Both the position numbers and the translations under genes were made by a program. This document shows, one piece after another, positions 18,627 to 27,744 of a DNA stretch of 64,000 nt (its first letter is position 1; every line of letters starts with the position of its first letter). The stretch spans positions 1-64,000 of the forward strand of contig PGYR01000017.1 of assembly GCA_002839765.1 (NCBI GenBank), given 5' to 3'. The notes under the pieces are model-generated. The model did not search any database. It had not been told where the DNA came from and saw only the letters and a list, made by a program, of their open reading frames with translations. This DNA is from Ignavibacteriae bacterium HGW-Ignavibacteriae-4 (GTDB lineage: Bacteria > Bacteroidota > Ignavibacteria > Kapaibacteriales > UBA2268).

Positions 18627-19570
18627 CTCATTTCTGCGATTAGCTCAGAACCCATTGCCAAAGCACCTATCAATGCTGTTGATCTAGCATCTACTAGTTT
18701 TAGAGACTTATTCTTGCTGATTTTTTCTTTTAGTTTATCTGCTAATAGTGTGTCATTTTCTACTATACCACCCATTAGTGCAACTTCTACTTGCTTCTCT
18801 TTGAAACTAGGTACTAGCGCAAGTGGTAATTCTAGTAAATGAGTTGCCGATCTATCTATAATATCTAAGCAAATAGGGTCACCATCGACCGCACATTGCA
18901 TAACGAATGGAGATAGCGAATGATATTGGAATGCACCTTCACTGTATGCTTTTACTATTGTTCTAGGTTGTTCTATATTAATGCTTGGATAAGCATTTGC
19001 GATTATATCAGTAAGTGCAGTTTTCTTTCCTCTGCCATCTATAGCGCGAACTACAGCGGTTAGACCTTCACGTCCTATCCATGCTCCGCTACCTTCGTCA
19101 TCTAGCTCTATTCCCCATCCACCACAACGTACTAAATCATGTCCGTTCGGATTACCAAGAGCGATAGAACCAGTCCCGATAATAGTGATAATACCATGAC
19201 CACCATCGAATGCACCACGAAGTGCTATCTCTGCATCGGAAGTTACTATAAGGTCACTAAAGTTAAAATTATGACCACGACCCAATGTCTTTAACAAACG
19301 AGCTGATCGTTGCTTTTCTTCTTCTAGCCAAACTCCAGCTAGCCCGACAACAACAGCATCGACTTCACTAGACTCTATACTAGCTTGCTCGCATAAATCT
19401 AATATCACGTTAAGAGTACGTTCGCATGATTCGCCTACACCTACTGCACCTATTCTAGTGCTGCCAGCTTTAGACTCTGCGACTATCTTTCCTTCCCTTA
19501 GTAATATACCTCTAGTGTGCGTGCCACCGCCGTCTATGCCTATTATTGTAAAATCTTTGTTAAATTCCAT
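18623..19570 (-). CDS. BadF/BadG/BcrA/BcrD-type ATPase, N-acetylglucosamine kinase-like
   Basis: 'IIGIDGGGTHTRGILL', 'GIITIIGTGSIALG', 'CGGWGIELDDEGSGAWIGREGLTAVVRAIDG'. Confidence 0.88.
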   Translation of the reverse strand: MEFNKDFTIIGIDGGGTHTRGILLREGKIVAESKAGSTRIGAVGVGESCERTLNVILDLCEQASIESSEVDAVVVGLAGVWLEEEKQRSARLLKTLGRGHNFNFSDLIVTSDAEIALRGAFDGGHGIITIIGTGSIALGNPNGHDLVRCGGWGIELDDEGSGAWIGREGLTAVVRAIDGRGKKTALTDIIANAYPSINIEQPRTIVKAYSEGAFQYHSLSPFVMQCAVDGDPICLDIIDRSATHLLELPLALVPSFKEKQVEVALMGGIVENDTLLADKLKEKISKNKSLKLVDARSTALIGALAMGSELIAEMS

Positions 19571-19658
19571 TTAATAATCTCTGTTATTTTGCTTGTTCTA
19601 TTTTTATATATTACAAAGTACAAATACTGTGCCATAGTATAGAACAAGCTACAACAAA

Positions 19659-20441
19659 TTAATTACCTTTCGGAGGAGTCCAACCTTTACGAGTCCATTC
19701 TATTAACTCTATGTTCACTTTACCAACGTAAACATTCATCTTAGCTAATATTGGTACACTAGCTTCATCATCACTGAACCAACCTTCGAATCTGCCACTT
19801 AGCCCGTATAGACCTTCCCAATCAGCTTGTCCATCAAAGTACTTAGTCCTAACTGGATAATCAATTTTTGATATTTCTACGCTTTCAGTTTTGTCACGGA
19901 AATTCAACTTAGTGTCAAATAATTGTCCATCTATCACAGTAGGCACTTTTATAGATCGTTTTAGTCCTGTGTATTGTCTTGCTAAGAAAAATAAAGAAGA
20001 GCCATCATTTACTTTAGCTTTTAATTTTATATCTTCTTCTTTTGTTACATTCTTGTTTTCCCATATTTTCAAGTGAAGATTCATCTTGTCATAGTCCATC
20101 AGTAATTGTTGGTATTCCCAAGTCTTATCATCTTTTTTCATATTAGAAGTAAACTTATGAGAATGGTTCATAGATTGGTCGAACCATGCATTGAAAGTGG
20201 CTTTCAAATCAACGAAAGGGATACCATCATAAGTTTTTATGTCCGATTGTATTAGATATACTTTCTTACCATTATAGTCCTCAGTTCCATTTGTACTCAT
20301 CTCTATAGTACCTAATTTAACACCTAGGAATGATACCTCGTATTTCAGTTTCTCACCTACTTGCATTATCTCTTTGGGCCCAGCATAAGAGCTGAACGGA
20401 AGAGTAGCAAGCATGAGTAAAGTAATTATTATCTTTTTCAT
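19659..20441 (-). CDS. DUF3108-like secreted protein
   Basis: 'GEKLKYEVSFLGVKLGTIEMSTNGTEDYNGKKVYLIQSDIKTYDGIPFVDLKATFNAWFD'; ORF track begins at 20483 but MKKIIITLLMLATLPFSSYAG at ~20441 gives a clean signal peptide. Confidence 0.75.
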   Translation of the reverse strand: MKKIIITLLMLATLPFSSYAGPKEIMQVGEKLKYEVSFLGVKLGTIEMSTNGTEDYNGKKVYLIQSDIKTYDGIPFVDLKATFNAWFDQSMNHSHKFTSNMKKDDKTWEYQQLLMDYDKMNLHLKIWENKNVTKEEDIKLKAKVNDGSSLFFLARQYTGLKRSIKVPTVIDGQLFDTKLNFRDKTESVEISKIDYPVRTKYFDGQADWEGLYGLSGRFEGWFSDDEASVPILAKMNVYVGKVNIELIEWTRKGWTPPKGN

Positions 20442-20472
20442 TTTCTTTTTTCCTTTGTTTTCAAATAAAAAA

Positions 20473-20496
20473 CGGCTTCGCAAAAATTGGAAGCCG
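20473..20496 (-). terminator. Rho-independent terminator after S41 peptidase gene
   Basis: CGGCTTC-gcaaaaattg-GAAGCCG; minus-strand T-run GCCGTTTTTTATTTG. Confidence 0.75.
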
Positions 20497-20523
20497 CAAG
20501 TTAAATATATTTTGTATTGTTTT

Positions 20524-22179
20524 TTACTTCAAACTCGATATTTTGATAGCTTCGTTAAATAATGTTTTTGCTTTCTTTAGCTGTCTATCTAATACGCTTG
20601 AAACTTGCATTTGTTTGTTGCTGTCCCATACTATTTTAGCAATAGTCGATTTTAAAGCTACTTTTATGAAGTCTTTATCTTTCTTAATATCTTCATCTTT
20701 TACTTCAATCTCTTTAGATTTAGATATCTCAACAGCACGTTTTACCATAGCGTCAGTAATTTCGAAGTTCTTGTAGAAATCATTGAAATTATTCTCGTAC
20801 TTCGCTTTGAATTTAGTTCCAGCGTCTCCTCTCAAAAATTCGTAAGTGAAGTCGTAGAATATTCTTTTCATACGCATATCAACTACTGTTTCTGTCAATC
20901 TATTAGTATCTCTTTTTACGATATAGTCAGGAGTTATACCACCGCCACCAAGCACTTTTCTACCTTTACGAGTATAGAAAATAGGAATCGAATCCATGTT
21001 AATCTTATCTTTTCCTTTCTCTTTCATTAGCGATTCTAAGCTATGTTGCAAGTTTGCACCTTCATCTAGCTCCAATCTACCTACTAAGTTGCGATACTCA
21101 TCTTTGTCTTTGAATGGACGTTGGATAGATCTACCAGAAGGAGTGTAATAGTAAGATATAGTCAATCGGAATGCACTACCGTCACCCAAATCATATTGTC
21201 TTTGTACTAGACCTTTACCATAAGAAGTCTCACCCACTATCAATCCTCTATCCAAATCTTGGATTGCTCCAGAAACGATTTCACTAGCTGATGCACTACC
21301 TGCATCAACCATCACTATAAGAGGAATATCTTTTAATGTACCTCTTTCAGATGATTCAAACATCTCGTTGAATTCTGGTAATCTACCTTCTGTATATACG
21401 ATAGTATCACCACCTTTTAGGAACTCATCTGCCATATAGAATGCTTGTGTTAGGTAACCACCAGGGTTTCCACGTAAATCTAATATTAATTTTTTCATTC
21501 CTTGTTGTTTCAACTCATTCACAGCTTTTATCATCTCTTCATGAGTGTTAGCAGCAAATCTATTGATAGTAACATATCCGATTTCATCATCTATCATGTA
21601 GTTAGCATCGACAGTTTCAATTGGAATCTTATCTCTTATAATATCAAAATGAATTAGTTTTTTCTGACCCTCACGTTTGATATCTACAGCTACTTTAGTG
21701 CCTTTAGGCCCTTTTAGCTTTTTAGGTACTTCCGAACGATTCATCCCAACGGCATCTTCATCATCAATTTTGACTATCTTATCGCCAGCCATTATACCTA
21801 GCTCCTCACTTGGACCACCTTTGATAGGAGAAACCACTATGATTGTATCTTCAACCATATCGAATTCAATACCGATTCCTTCGAATTCACCAGAGAAATT
21901 CTCTGAAACTTTTTCCATTTCTTCCTTATCAATATAAACGGAGTGAACATCTAAGCCACCCAATAAGCCTCTTATAGCGGCTTCGTTTAGTTCTTCTGGA
22001 GTTTTTTCGATTACATAGTTTCGGTAAGCTACATTGTAAACATATTGGAATTTTTTTAGTTGTTCGTATATATTATCACCCGAGATAGCGGTGTTAATGA
22101 ACATACCTAGGAATGCCCCTACGGACACTAAGCTTAAAACAAGTATAGTTTTTTTCATTATAGAACTATTTCCTTTCAT
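20524..22179 (-). CDS. S41 family C-terminal processing peptidase (PDZ domain)
   Basis: 'GIGIEFDMVEDTIIVVSPIKGGPSEELGIMAGDKIVKID', 'DLRGNPGGYLTQA', 'VDAGSASASEIVSGAIQDLDRGLIVGETSYGKGLVQ' Ser/Lys catalytic motifs. Confidence 0.96.
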   Translation of the reverse strand: MKGNSSIMKKTILVLSLVSVGAFLGMFINTAISGDNIYEQLKKFQYVYNVAYRNYVIEKTPEELNEAAIRGLLGGLDVHSVYIDKEEMEKVSENFSGEFEGIGIEFDMVEDTIIVVSPIKGGPSEELGIMAGDKIVKIDDEDAVGMNRSEVPKKLKGPKGTKVAVDIKREGQKKLIHFDIIRDKIPIETVDANYMIDDEIGYVTINRFAANTHEEMIKAVNELKQQGMKKLILDLRGNPGGYLTQAFYMADEFLKGGDTIVYTEGRLPEFNEMFESSERGTLKDIPLIVMVDAGSASASEIVSGAIQDLDRGLIVGETSYGKGLVQRQYDLGDGSAFRLTISYYYTPSGRSIQRPFKDKDEYRNLVGRLELDEGANLQHSLESLMKEKGKDKINMDSIPIFYTRKGRKVLGGGGITPDYIVKRDTNRLTETVVDMRMKRIFYDFTYEFLRGDAGTKFKAKYENNFNDFYKNFEITDAMVKRAVEISKSKEIEVKDEDIKKDKDFIKVALKSTIAKIVWDSNKQMQVSSVLDRQLKKAKTLFNEAIKISSLK

Positions 22180-22258
22180 AAAAATTTTGTTATTGTAATT
22201 AAATAACGAAGAATTGTATTCTTTAGTTGCACAAACCTACTAAATTAAGTAATTATTC

Positions 22259-25195
22259 TTACTTCGTGATTACTACTTTTTTTGATAAACGTTGATCTTC
22301 TGAAATAATTTGAAGTATATAGCTACCAGTTGGAATGCCCGACATATCCACACGGAAGTCATAAACACCCTCGCCCATAGGCTCATTCATCACTTCATAT
22401 CTTATCCCTAATTCATTGACCAAATCAATTCTGATAGGTCTATCTTTGTCTAAACTTAATTGCATAGACAGCTGATCAACTACTGGGTTGGGATATATAT
22501 TATCTATTGATAGAGATTTAGGAACATCATTTATAGAAATAACTAGTTCATAATCACATTTAGAATTTGCATTTATTATTATTTCTTTGGTTTCACCGTC
22601 AAGCTTTACTATTTTTTCGTCGCAATTGAATTGCATTTTCATCTCATCGTTAAGCAATTCTTTGCTAGGTGCATCACCGAAGAAGCAAACTTTGAAGGGA
22701 AGTGCCGTATCAGGAGGTATAGTAAAAGGCAATTGCGACTGAGGAATGAAGAAATTCAATTTCTCTAATACCTCTATCTTTTCCAATGTAATAGGTAAAA
22801 GACCGTAGTTCTCTATCATAATATCCATACACTTTGAACCACCTATACTCTGCAAATTGAAAGATATCAAATCACCCGCTAAATCGCTCACAAATGCGGC
22901 TGTAAATCCTTGGACAATACCAGTAACTATAGTATCATTTCCAGCTCTATCTTGGAATTTTATTTCATATTGACCGTCAGTATTTTTATCTATAAGTGAA
23001 AGATATAATGATATTTCTCTTTCATCTCGAGTCTCTAGATTGATGTCTAAATTTTCTGAACTTATTAATTCATAATCTCCAAAGCCATAATCTGTTTCTA
23101 TTAATTCGTTAGCAGAAAGTAATGCATCACCACAGTCTCTTATTGACGTAGTAGTTGTTGGGTTTTCACTATCTGGTCTTAGGTAAAATGCGACTGACCC
23201 TATAGACTCAGTATAGCAATCTGTTTCAATTTCTAATGTATCAGTAAACCAACCAGACACAAATCCCGATTTAAAACAAACGTAAATATCTCTAGATTCA
23301 CCTGGGTTAAGCATAGACCAATCGTTTGTTAAATTAAGCAAAGTGCCATTTCTTAACTTTAGTTTACTAATATCTTTAGCCACTATTCCATAATTCTTAA
23401 TTGAAATAGTTTTGCAATTAGTAGTATCAAATCTAACTGTATCTTGGAATTCAGTAAATTCGTACTTATCGTTTTGGCTTAAAGTAAATGTAAAGCCTTC
23501 TATAATAGAAGTATCTCTTTTGACAGAACCCGAAGAGTCGATAGCATATAAAGTGAGATATCCATCTTGATACTTGTCAATTAATTCAATACGAGCTGAA
23601 TAATTTGATTTTGAGGAATCAACTACAAAATAGTTTAGATTCGTGATACCTGTTACGATTACGGAGTCAAGCCCACTATCTTTTCTGTTTAATTCAGTAT
23701 AGGCGAACGTTAGCTTATCACAATCCAATGGAGTACTAGTGAACTCGGGTAGATTCCAATCTAATTCTTCTAATCCAAGACCACCAACATAGCCATAGGA
23801 ATTAGTCTGACCATAGCCATAGACACATATTCCAAAATTCGTATCCGCAGTTATGAAATGTGACCCACCACTTACGCTTATGTTTGCATAAGAATAAGCT
23901 ATTCCCTTTATAGGTAAGAATGTCCCAGAAACAGGATTATTGTCTAACCTTAGACTGTTTCTCGATACTGTTGGTACGATTATATTGACGAAGTGTTGGT
24001 TGTAATTATCTGGTAAATCAACATTTATAAATTTATACTCTCTTAAAAACTGTCCTTTGGGAGGGAACAGAACCATAAATGGATCACTCGAATTTATAGA
24101 GCCAAACTGAGAATCTGTTGCTTGACTTGACTTTTTATATAACGAAGCTCTAATAGGTTTATCAGCAGTCACAAAAATTGGTTCTATTATTGGTTGAGTT
24201 ATTTTTTCTCCTCTATTCAACTTCGTGAATGGGACACCGGCAAAATAAATTTGAGTATCATCATAAGCAACAGTTATCTTTGTTATATCATTGTCTTTGT
24301 TATCTATATTACCCGGTTGGAAAAAAGGAACAATAAAAACGTCTCTACCCCAAGCTTCTAAAGGAATCATTTGGGATAATAAATAATCTCTAGATGCATA
24401 TTCTGTAAATGGAATATTCGCACGTTGGTGTCCACCAAATACAGCTACTTTTTTATCTGTTTTAACTCTAGTACCAGTTAAATCTGATTTAGGGTCAGTT
24501 GTATTATAATTTGTTACATCAGCTTGTACTAAATAAACCTCACCTTTATTAAGAATAATTTTCTGAATGTCTTTACCATTTCTAAGAGTATTAGTTGTTG
24601 GTTCGATAGTCACATTAGTGTTGTCTTCAGTCCCTACTACAATGAATTGTGAGGGCGTATTTTGATTTGAGGGAAAACTAGCAGAGAAATTTGATTCATA
24701 AGAAAACACAAAATAATTTTGACCAAGGGCATCAGCTGGGTAAACTAAACAAGCGTCACTTGTGTAACGTGCTTCATTATGAATAACCACTGTCACATCA
24801 TCATCGGAAGTCAAACGGAAAGTAGTTTTTTTAATTTGTTCCGTATCTCCACCAGAATTTAATATTCTCCCAGAATTATTCTGACCTAAAAGTTCATACA
24901 TTGAAGGATCGAAAGAAATAGTTTGTACCTGATTTGGGTTGGTAATAGTGAATTTTGAACTCGAAGAAACTCCAAATCTATTTGTAAATTCTATAACTCC
25001 TTTTGTAGGTACCCTACTCGAAACGAAGACATATAGTTTATCAGAGTTATTATTTTCATGCCAATTGGGCATGAAAGCAAAGTAAAATTCTCTCCCAGCA
25101 TTATCTATTCCTGATTGAGCAAAAGATTGTCCTGATATAGAGAATAGGGCAATAACAATAAAAACTGTTAGCTTTGTAATGACTTTCATTTTCAA
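22259..25195 (-). CDS. Large secreted protein with IgGFc-binding-like N-terminal region and T9SS C-terminal sorting domain
   Basis: 'FVVGTEDNTNVTIEPT'-type motif and 'FGGHQRANIPF'; C-term 'IYPNPVVDQLSMQLSLDKD...GIPTGSYILQIISEDQRLSKKVVITK'. Confidence 0.8.
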   Translation of the reverse strand: MKMKVITKLTVFIVIALFSISGQSFAQSGIDNAGREFYFAFMPNWHENNNSDKLYVFVSSRVPTKGVIEFTNRFGVSSSSKFTITNPNQVQTISFDPSMYELLGQNNSGRILNSGGDTEQIKKTTFRLTSDDDVTVVIHNEARYTSDACLVYPADALGQNYFVFSYESNFSASFPSNQNTPSQFIVVGTEDNTNVTIEPTTNTLRNGKDIQKIILNKGEVYLVQADVTNYNTTDPKSDLTGTRVKTDKKVAVFGGHQRANIPFTEYASRDYLLSQMIPLEAWGRDVFIVPFFQPGNIDNKDNDITKITVAYDDTQIYFAGVPFTKLNRGEKITQPIIEPIFVTADKPIRASLYKKSSQATDSQFGSINSSDPFMVLFPPKGQFLREYKFINVDLPDNYNQHFVNIIVPTVSRNSLRLDNNPVSGTFLPIKGIAYSYANISVSGGSHFITADTNFGICVYGYGQTNSYGYVGGLGLEELDWNLPEFTSTPLDCDKLTFAYTELNRKDSGLDSVIVTGITNLNYFVVDSSKSNYSARIELIDKYQDGYLTLYAIDSSGSVKRDTSIIEGFTFTLSQNDKYEFTEFQDTVRFDTTNCKTISIKNYGIVAKDISKLKLRNGTLLNLTNDWSMLNPGESRDIYVCFKSGFVSGWFTDTLEIETDCYTESIGSVAFYLRPDSENPTTTTSIRDCGDALLSANELIETDYGFGDYELISSENLDINLETRDEREISLYLSLIDKNTDGQYEIKFQDRAGNDTIVTGIVQGFTAAFVSDLAGDLISFNLQSIGGSKCMDIMIENYGLLPITLEKIEVLEKLNFFIPQSQLPFTIPPDTALPFKVCFFGDAPSKELLNDEMKMQFNCDEKIVKLDGETKEIIINANSKCDYELVISINDVPKSLSIDNIYPNPVVDQLSMQLSLDKDRPIRIDLVNELGIRYEVMNEPMGEGVYDFRVDMSGIPTGSYILQIISEDQRLSKKVVITK

Positions 25196-25208
25196 TTATA
25201 ATTATATT

Positions 25209-25760
25209 ATGAAAAAATTAACCTACGAAGAACTACTAAATGATCGAAAAACAATCGAGCAAGCTATAAATGCCGACAGATTCCCAATTAATATAATCGT
25301 AGATAATGTGCGTTCTATCTACAATGTTGGTTCTATATTTAGAACTTGCGACTCTGCACTTGTCAATCAAATAGCTCTTTGTGGTATGTCGCCTTGTCCA
25401 CCACGTGAAGAAATATCAAAAACAGCTCTTGATGCTGAAAAATCTGTACCTTGGAAATACTTCGAGAACACCATAGATGCTGTTAAAGAAGCACAAGCAA
25501 ATGGTCATACGGTTCTAGCACTAGAACTAACTGATAAAGCTAGAAGTTACACGACAATCCAAAAATCTGAGTTCCCTCTTTCTATAGTTGTCGGAAATGA
25601 ACTAACTGGCATCAGCGACGATGTATTAGAGCTTTGCGATGGTGCTATAGAAATACCTATGTTTGGCGTAAAACATTCATTAAATGTAAGCGTCAGCACA
25701 GGGATTGTATTATTTGAAGCGTTAAGAACTTATTTAAATATCTTTACTCCAAATTCCTAA
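25209..25760 (+). CDS. TrmH/SpoU family RNA 2'-O-methyltransferase
   Basis: 'NIIVDNVRSIYNVGSIFRTCDSALVNQIALCGMSPCPPR...PLSIVVGNELTGISDDVLELCDGAIEIPMFGVKHSLNVSVSTGIVLFEALR'. ORF track starts at 25179; ATG at 25209 avoids overlap with the divergent gene. Confidence 0.95.
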   Translation: MKKLTYEELLNDRKTIEQAINADRFPINIIVDNVRSIYNVGSIFRTCDSALVNQIALCGMSPCPPREEISKTALDAEKSVPWKYFENTIDAVKEAQANGHTVLALELTDKARSYTTIQKSEFPLSIVVGNELTGISDDVLELCDGAIEIPMFGVKHSLNVSVSTGIVLFEALRTYLNIFTPNS

Positions 25761-25796
25761 TACACTAACACTAATATACACAAAATAGTTACAATT

Positions 25797-26630
25797 ATGA
25801 AAATAAAAATTGCAATTCCAGATAATCCAATATTCAGAGAGCTATTCTTCAACGCAGATGCTGTATGCAAAGAGTTCGGTATAACTCTCATTCGCACATC
25901 AGAGAGAGAAGTTGCCACTTTATTCGAAACTAATCGTGTTGATGTCGCATTTATGACACCAATGGACTACGGTCGAGGTACAAGAATATCGGATTACCGA
26001 ATAGTACCAGCTAATGTATATGCAGTAAGTGGATATAGCCGCATAGCATCTACTTTTTTCAAACCGGGGTTGAAGACTATTACTAGCTGCGGTTCGCCAA
26101 ATGCTAAGGATTTCATAATGTCTATCGGTAAAATACTATTAGCAGAAAGGTATAATATAATTGTTGATTTGGCAGAAACTAAATCAGAGAAAAAGGACGA
26201 GATATTAGCTGAGTTTGACTCCGCAATGCTTTGGAAAAAGAACTTTGCAGATGATACAGCACTTGATATCACAGAAGATTGGTTAGACACTTATGATATG
26301 CCGCTTGTAATGGGGACTTGGGTAACAAGACACGAAGAAGAGCCAAATGATTTGACGAGAATACTTCGACTGTTCGAATCAGATTCGCTTCACGGTACTA
26401 AGAAAGTTACTGATAAGCCAAATGAAGAATATGACCCAAGAGAAGGTGAGATATTGTACACTTGGAATGAAGAAATGGAAAAATCTTACGATGCTCTATT
26501 GGAAATATTATTCTACCATCAACTGACGAATGAGATGGCGACTGTGAAGATAATGGGCGATGAGTTGACTAGTCCAACTGAAGATTCTATAATATTTTCT
26601 CAGGGCAAAGAGGAAGACGAGAGTCAATAA
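25797..26630 (+). CDS. MqnA/periplasmic-binding-protein-like fold protein
   Basis: 'TLFETNRVDVAFMTPMDYGRGTRISDYRIVPANVYAVSGYSRIASTFFKPGLKTITSCGSPNAKDFIMSIGKILLAERYNI' resembles MqnA-type (DUF178) binding proteins; C-terminal Glu-rich tail. No signal peptide. Confidence 0.5.
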   Translation: MKIKIAIPDNPIFRELFFNADAVCKEFGITLIRTSEREVATLFETNRVDVAFMTPMDYGRGTRISDYRIVPANVYAVSGYSRIASTFFKPGLKTITSCGSPNAKDFIMSIGKILLAERYNIIVDLAETKSEKKDEILAEFDSAMLWKKNFADDTALDITEDWLDTYDMPLVMGTWVTRHEEEPNDLTRILRLFESDSLHGTKKVTDKPNEEYDPREGEILYTWNEEMEKSYDALLEILFYHQLTNEMATVKIMGDELTSPTEDSIIFSQGKEEDESQ

Positions 26631-27249
26631 AAACAAAACATTTACCAGAGTGAATTTCCAGCGAAAAGCTATCAGAAGTTGCTATGTTACGAGCCCCTTC
26701 GCGAGTACCTAGTTCTAGTAATTCGTCGTTTAGCTCCCAATATAGGTTCTTTGTGGTTAGTTTCACTATCGGATATGGGATTAGAGATATGATTTCGCCT
26801 TTCTCAGCTTGAAATCGTGAAGAATTCTCAACTAGAAATGAATATCTTCCTTCGTGGTATATAGTGAAATCGTATTTATTAGAATACTTCATTAGTATGC
26901 TTGTGTTGTTCATAGCGTGTTCGAGTAGACCACCCGTAAACCCAACTATAAGAATATTTTCATATCCTTTGTCAGCTATATACTCTATACATTTCTCAAA
27001 ATCATTCGTTTCTTGGCTATCTATTTTCACAAAACTAGTTTGTGCGTCATCGTGCATATATTCAACAGAGTCCATATCACCGACTATTGCCATTGGGTGT
27101 ATTTCTAATCTATTCAGGGCATTATAAGCACCATCGGCAGCAATTAATGGGATTTCACCAAGCAAATCAAAGATTTCTTTACTTGGAATTTCACCATTTA
27201 GGCAGATAGCTAAATCAAATTTCTTATTTTTGAAAATGTATTTGTTCAT
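26587..27249 (-). CDS. Thiamine pyrophosphokinase-like protein
   Basis: 'PLIAADGAYNALNRLEIHPMAIVGDMDSVE...QETNDFEKCIEYIADKGYENILIVGFTGGLLEHAMNN'. Confidence 0.9.
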   Translation of the reverse strand: MNKYIFKNKKFDLAICLNGEIPSKEIFDLLGEIPLIAADGAYNALNRLEIHPMAIVGDMDSVEYMHDDAQTSFVKIDSQETNDFEKCIEYIADKGYENILIVGFTGGLLEHAMNNTSILMKYSNKYDFTIYHEGRYSFLVENSSRFQAEKGEIISLIPYPIVKLTTKNLYWELNDELLELGTREGARNIATSDSFSLEIHSGKCFVFIDSRLPLCPEKIL

Positions 27250-27267
27250 AACAACAATCTAAGAATA

Positions 27268-27744
27268 ATGTACGACTTGCTAATAAAACAATTGCCCCAT
27301 GTACTAGAGGGCGAAACAAACGTAATTACTAACTTTGCTAATTTCTCAGCACTGCTATTCAATTCTATGGAATATGTGAACTGGGTTGGGTTCTATGTTT
27401 TCACAGGCAAAGAGCTTTTGCTTGGACCTTTCCAAGGGAAGCCAGCTTGTGTTCGTTTGCAATTAGGCAAGGGAGTTTGCGGTACTTCATTCGCAAATAA
27501 TCAAACACTCGTTGTAGATAATGTAGATGAGTTCCCTGGACATATCGCCTGCGATGCCGAATCCAAATCGGAGATAGTTATCCCACTCGTTAAAGAAGGG
27601 AAGCTATATGGAGTGTTGGACATAGATAGCCCAATTATTTCTAGATTTGATGAAAATGATAGAATTAATCTAGAAATTTTATTAAATTTACTAGTTGAGA
27701 AATCGGACATCGAGGAACTATCAAGAATATATCTACATACATAG
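27268..27744 (+). CDS. GAF-domain free methionine-(R)-sulfoxide reductase
   Basis: 'VNWVGFYVFTGKELLLGPFQGKPACVRLQLGKGVCGTSFANNQTLVVDNVDEFPGHIACDAESKSEIVIPL' with the conserved Cys residues of fRMsr. Confidence 0.93.
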   Translation: MYDLLIKQLPHVLEGETNVITNFANFSALLFNSMEYVNWVGFYVFTGKELLLGPFQGKPACVRLQLGKGVCGTSFANNQTLVVDNVDEFPGHIACDAESKSEIVIPLVKEGKLYGVLDIDSPIISRFDENDRINLEILLNLLVEKSDIEELSRIYLHT

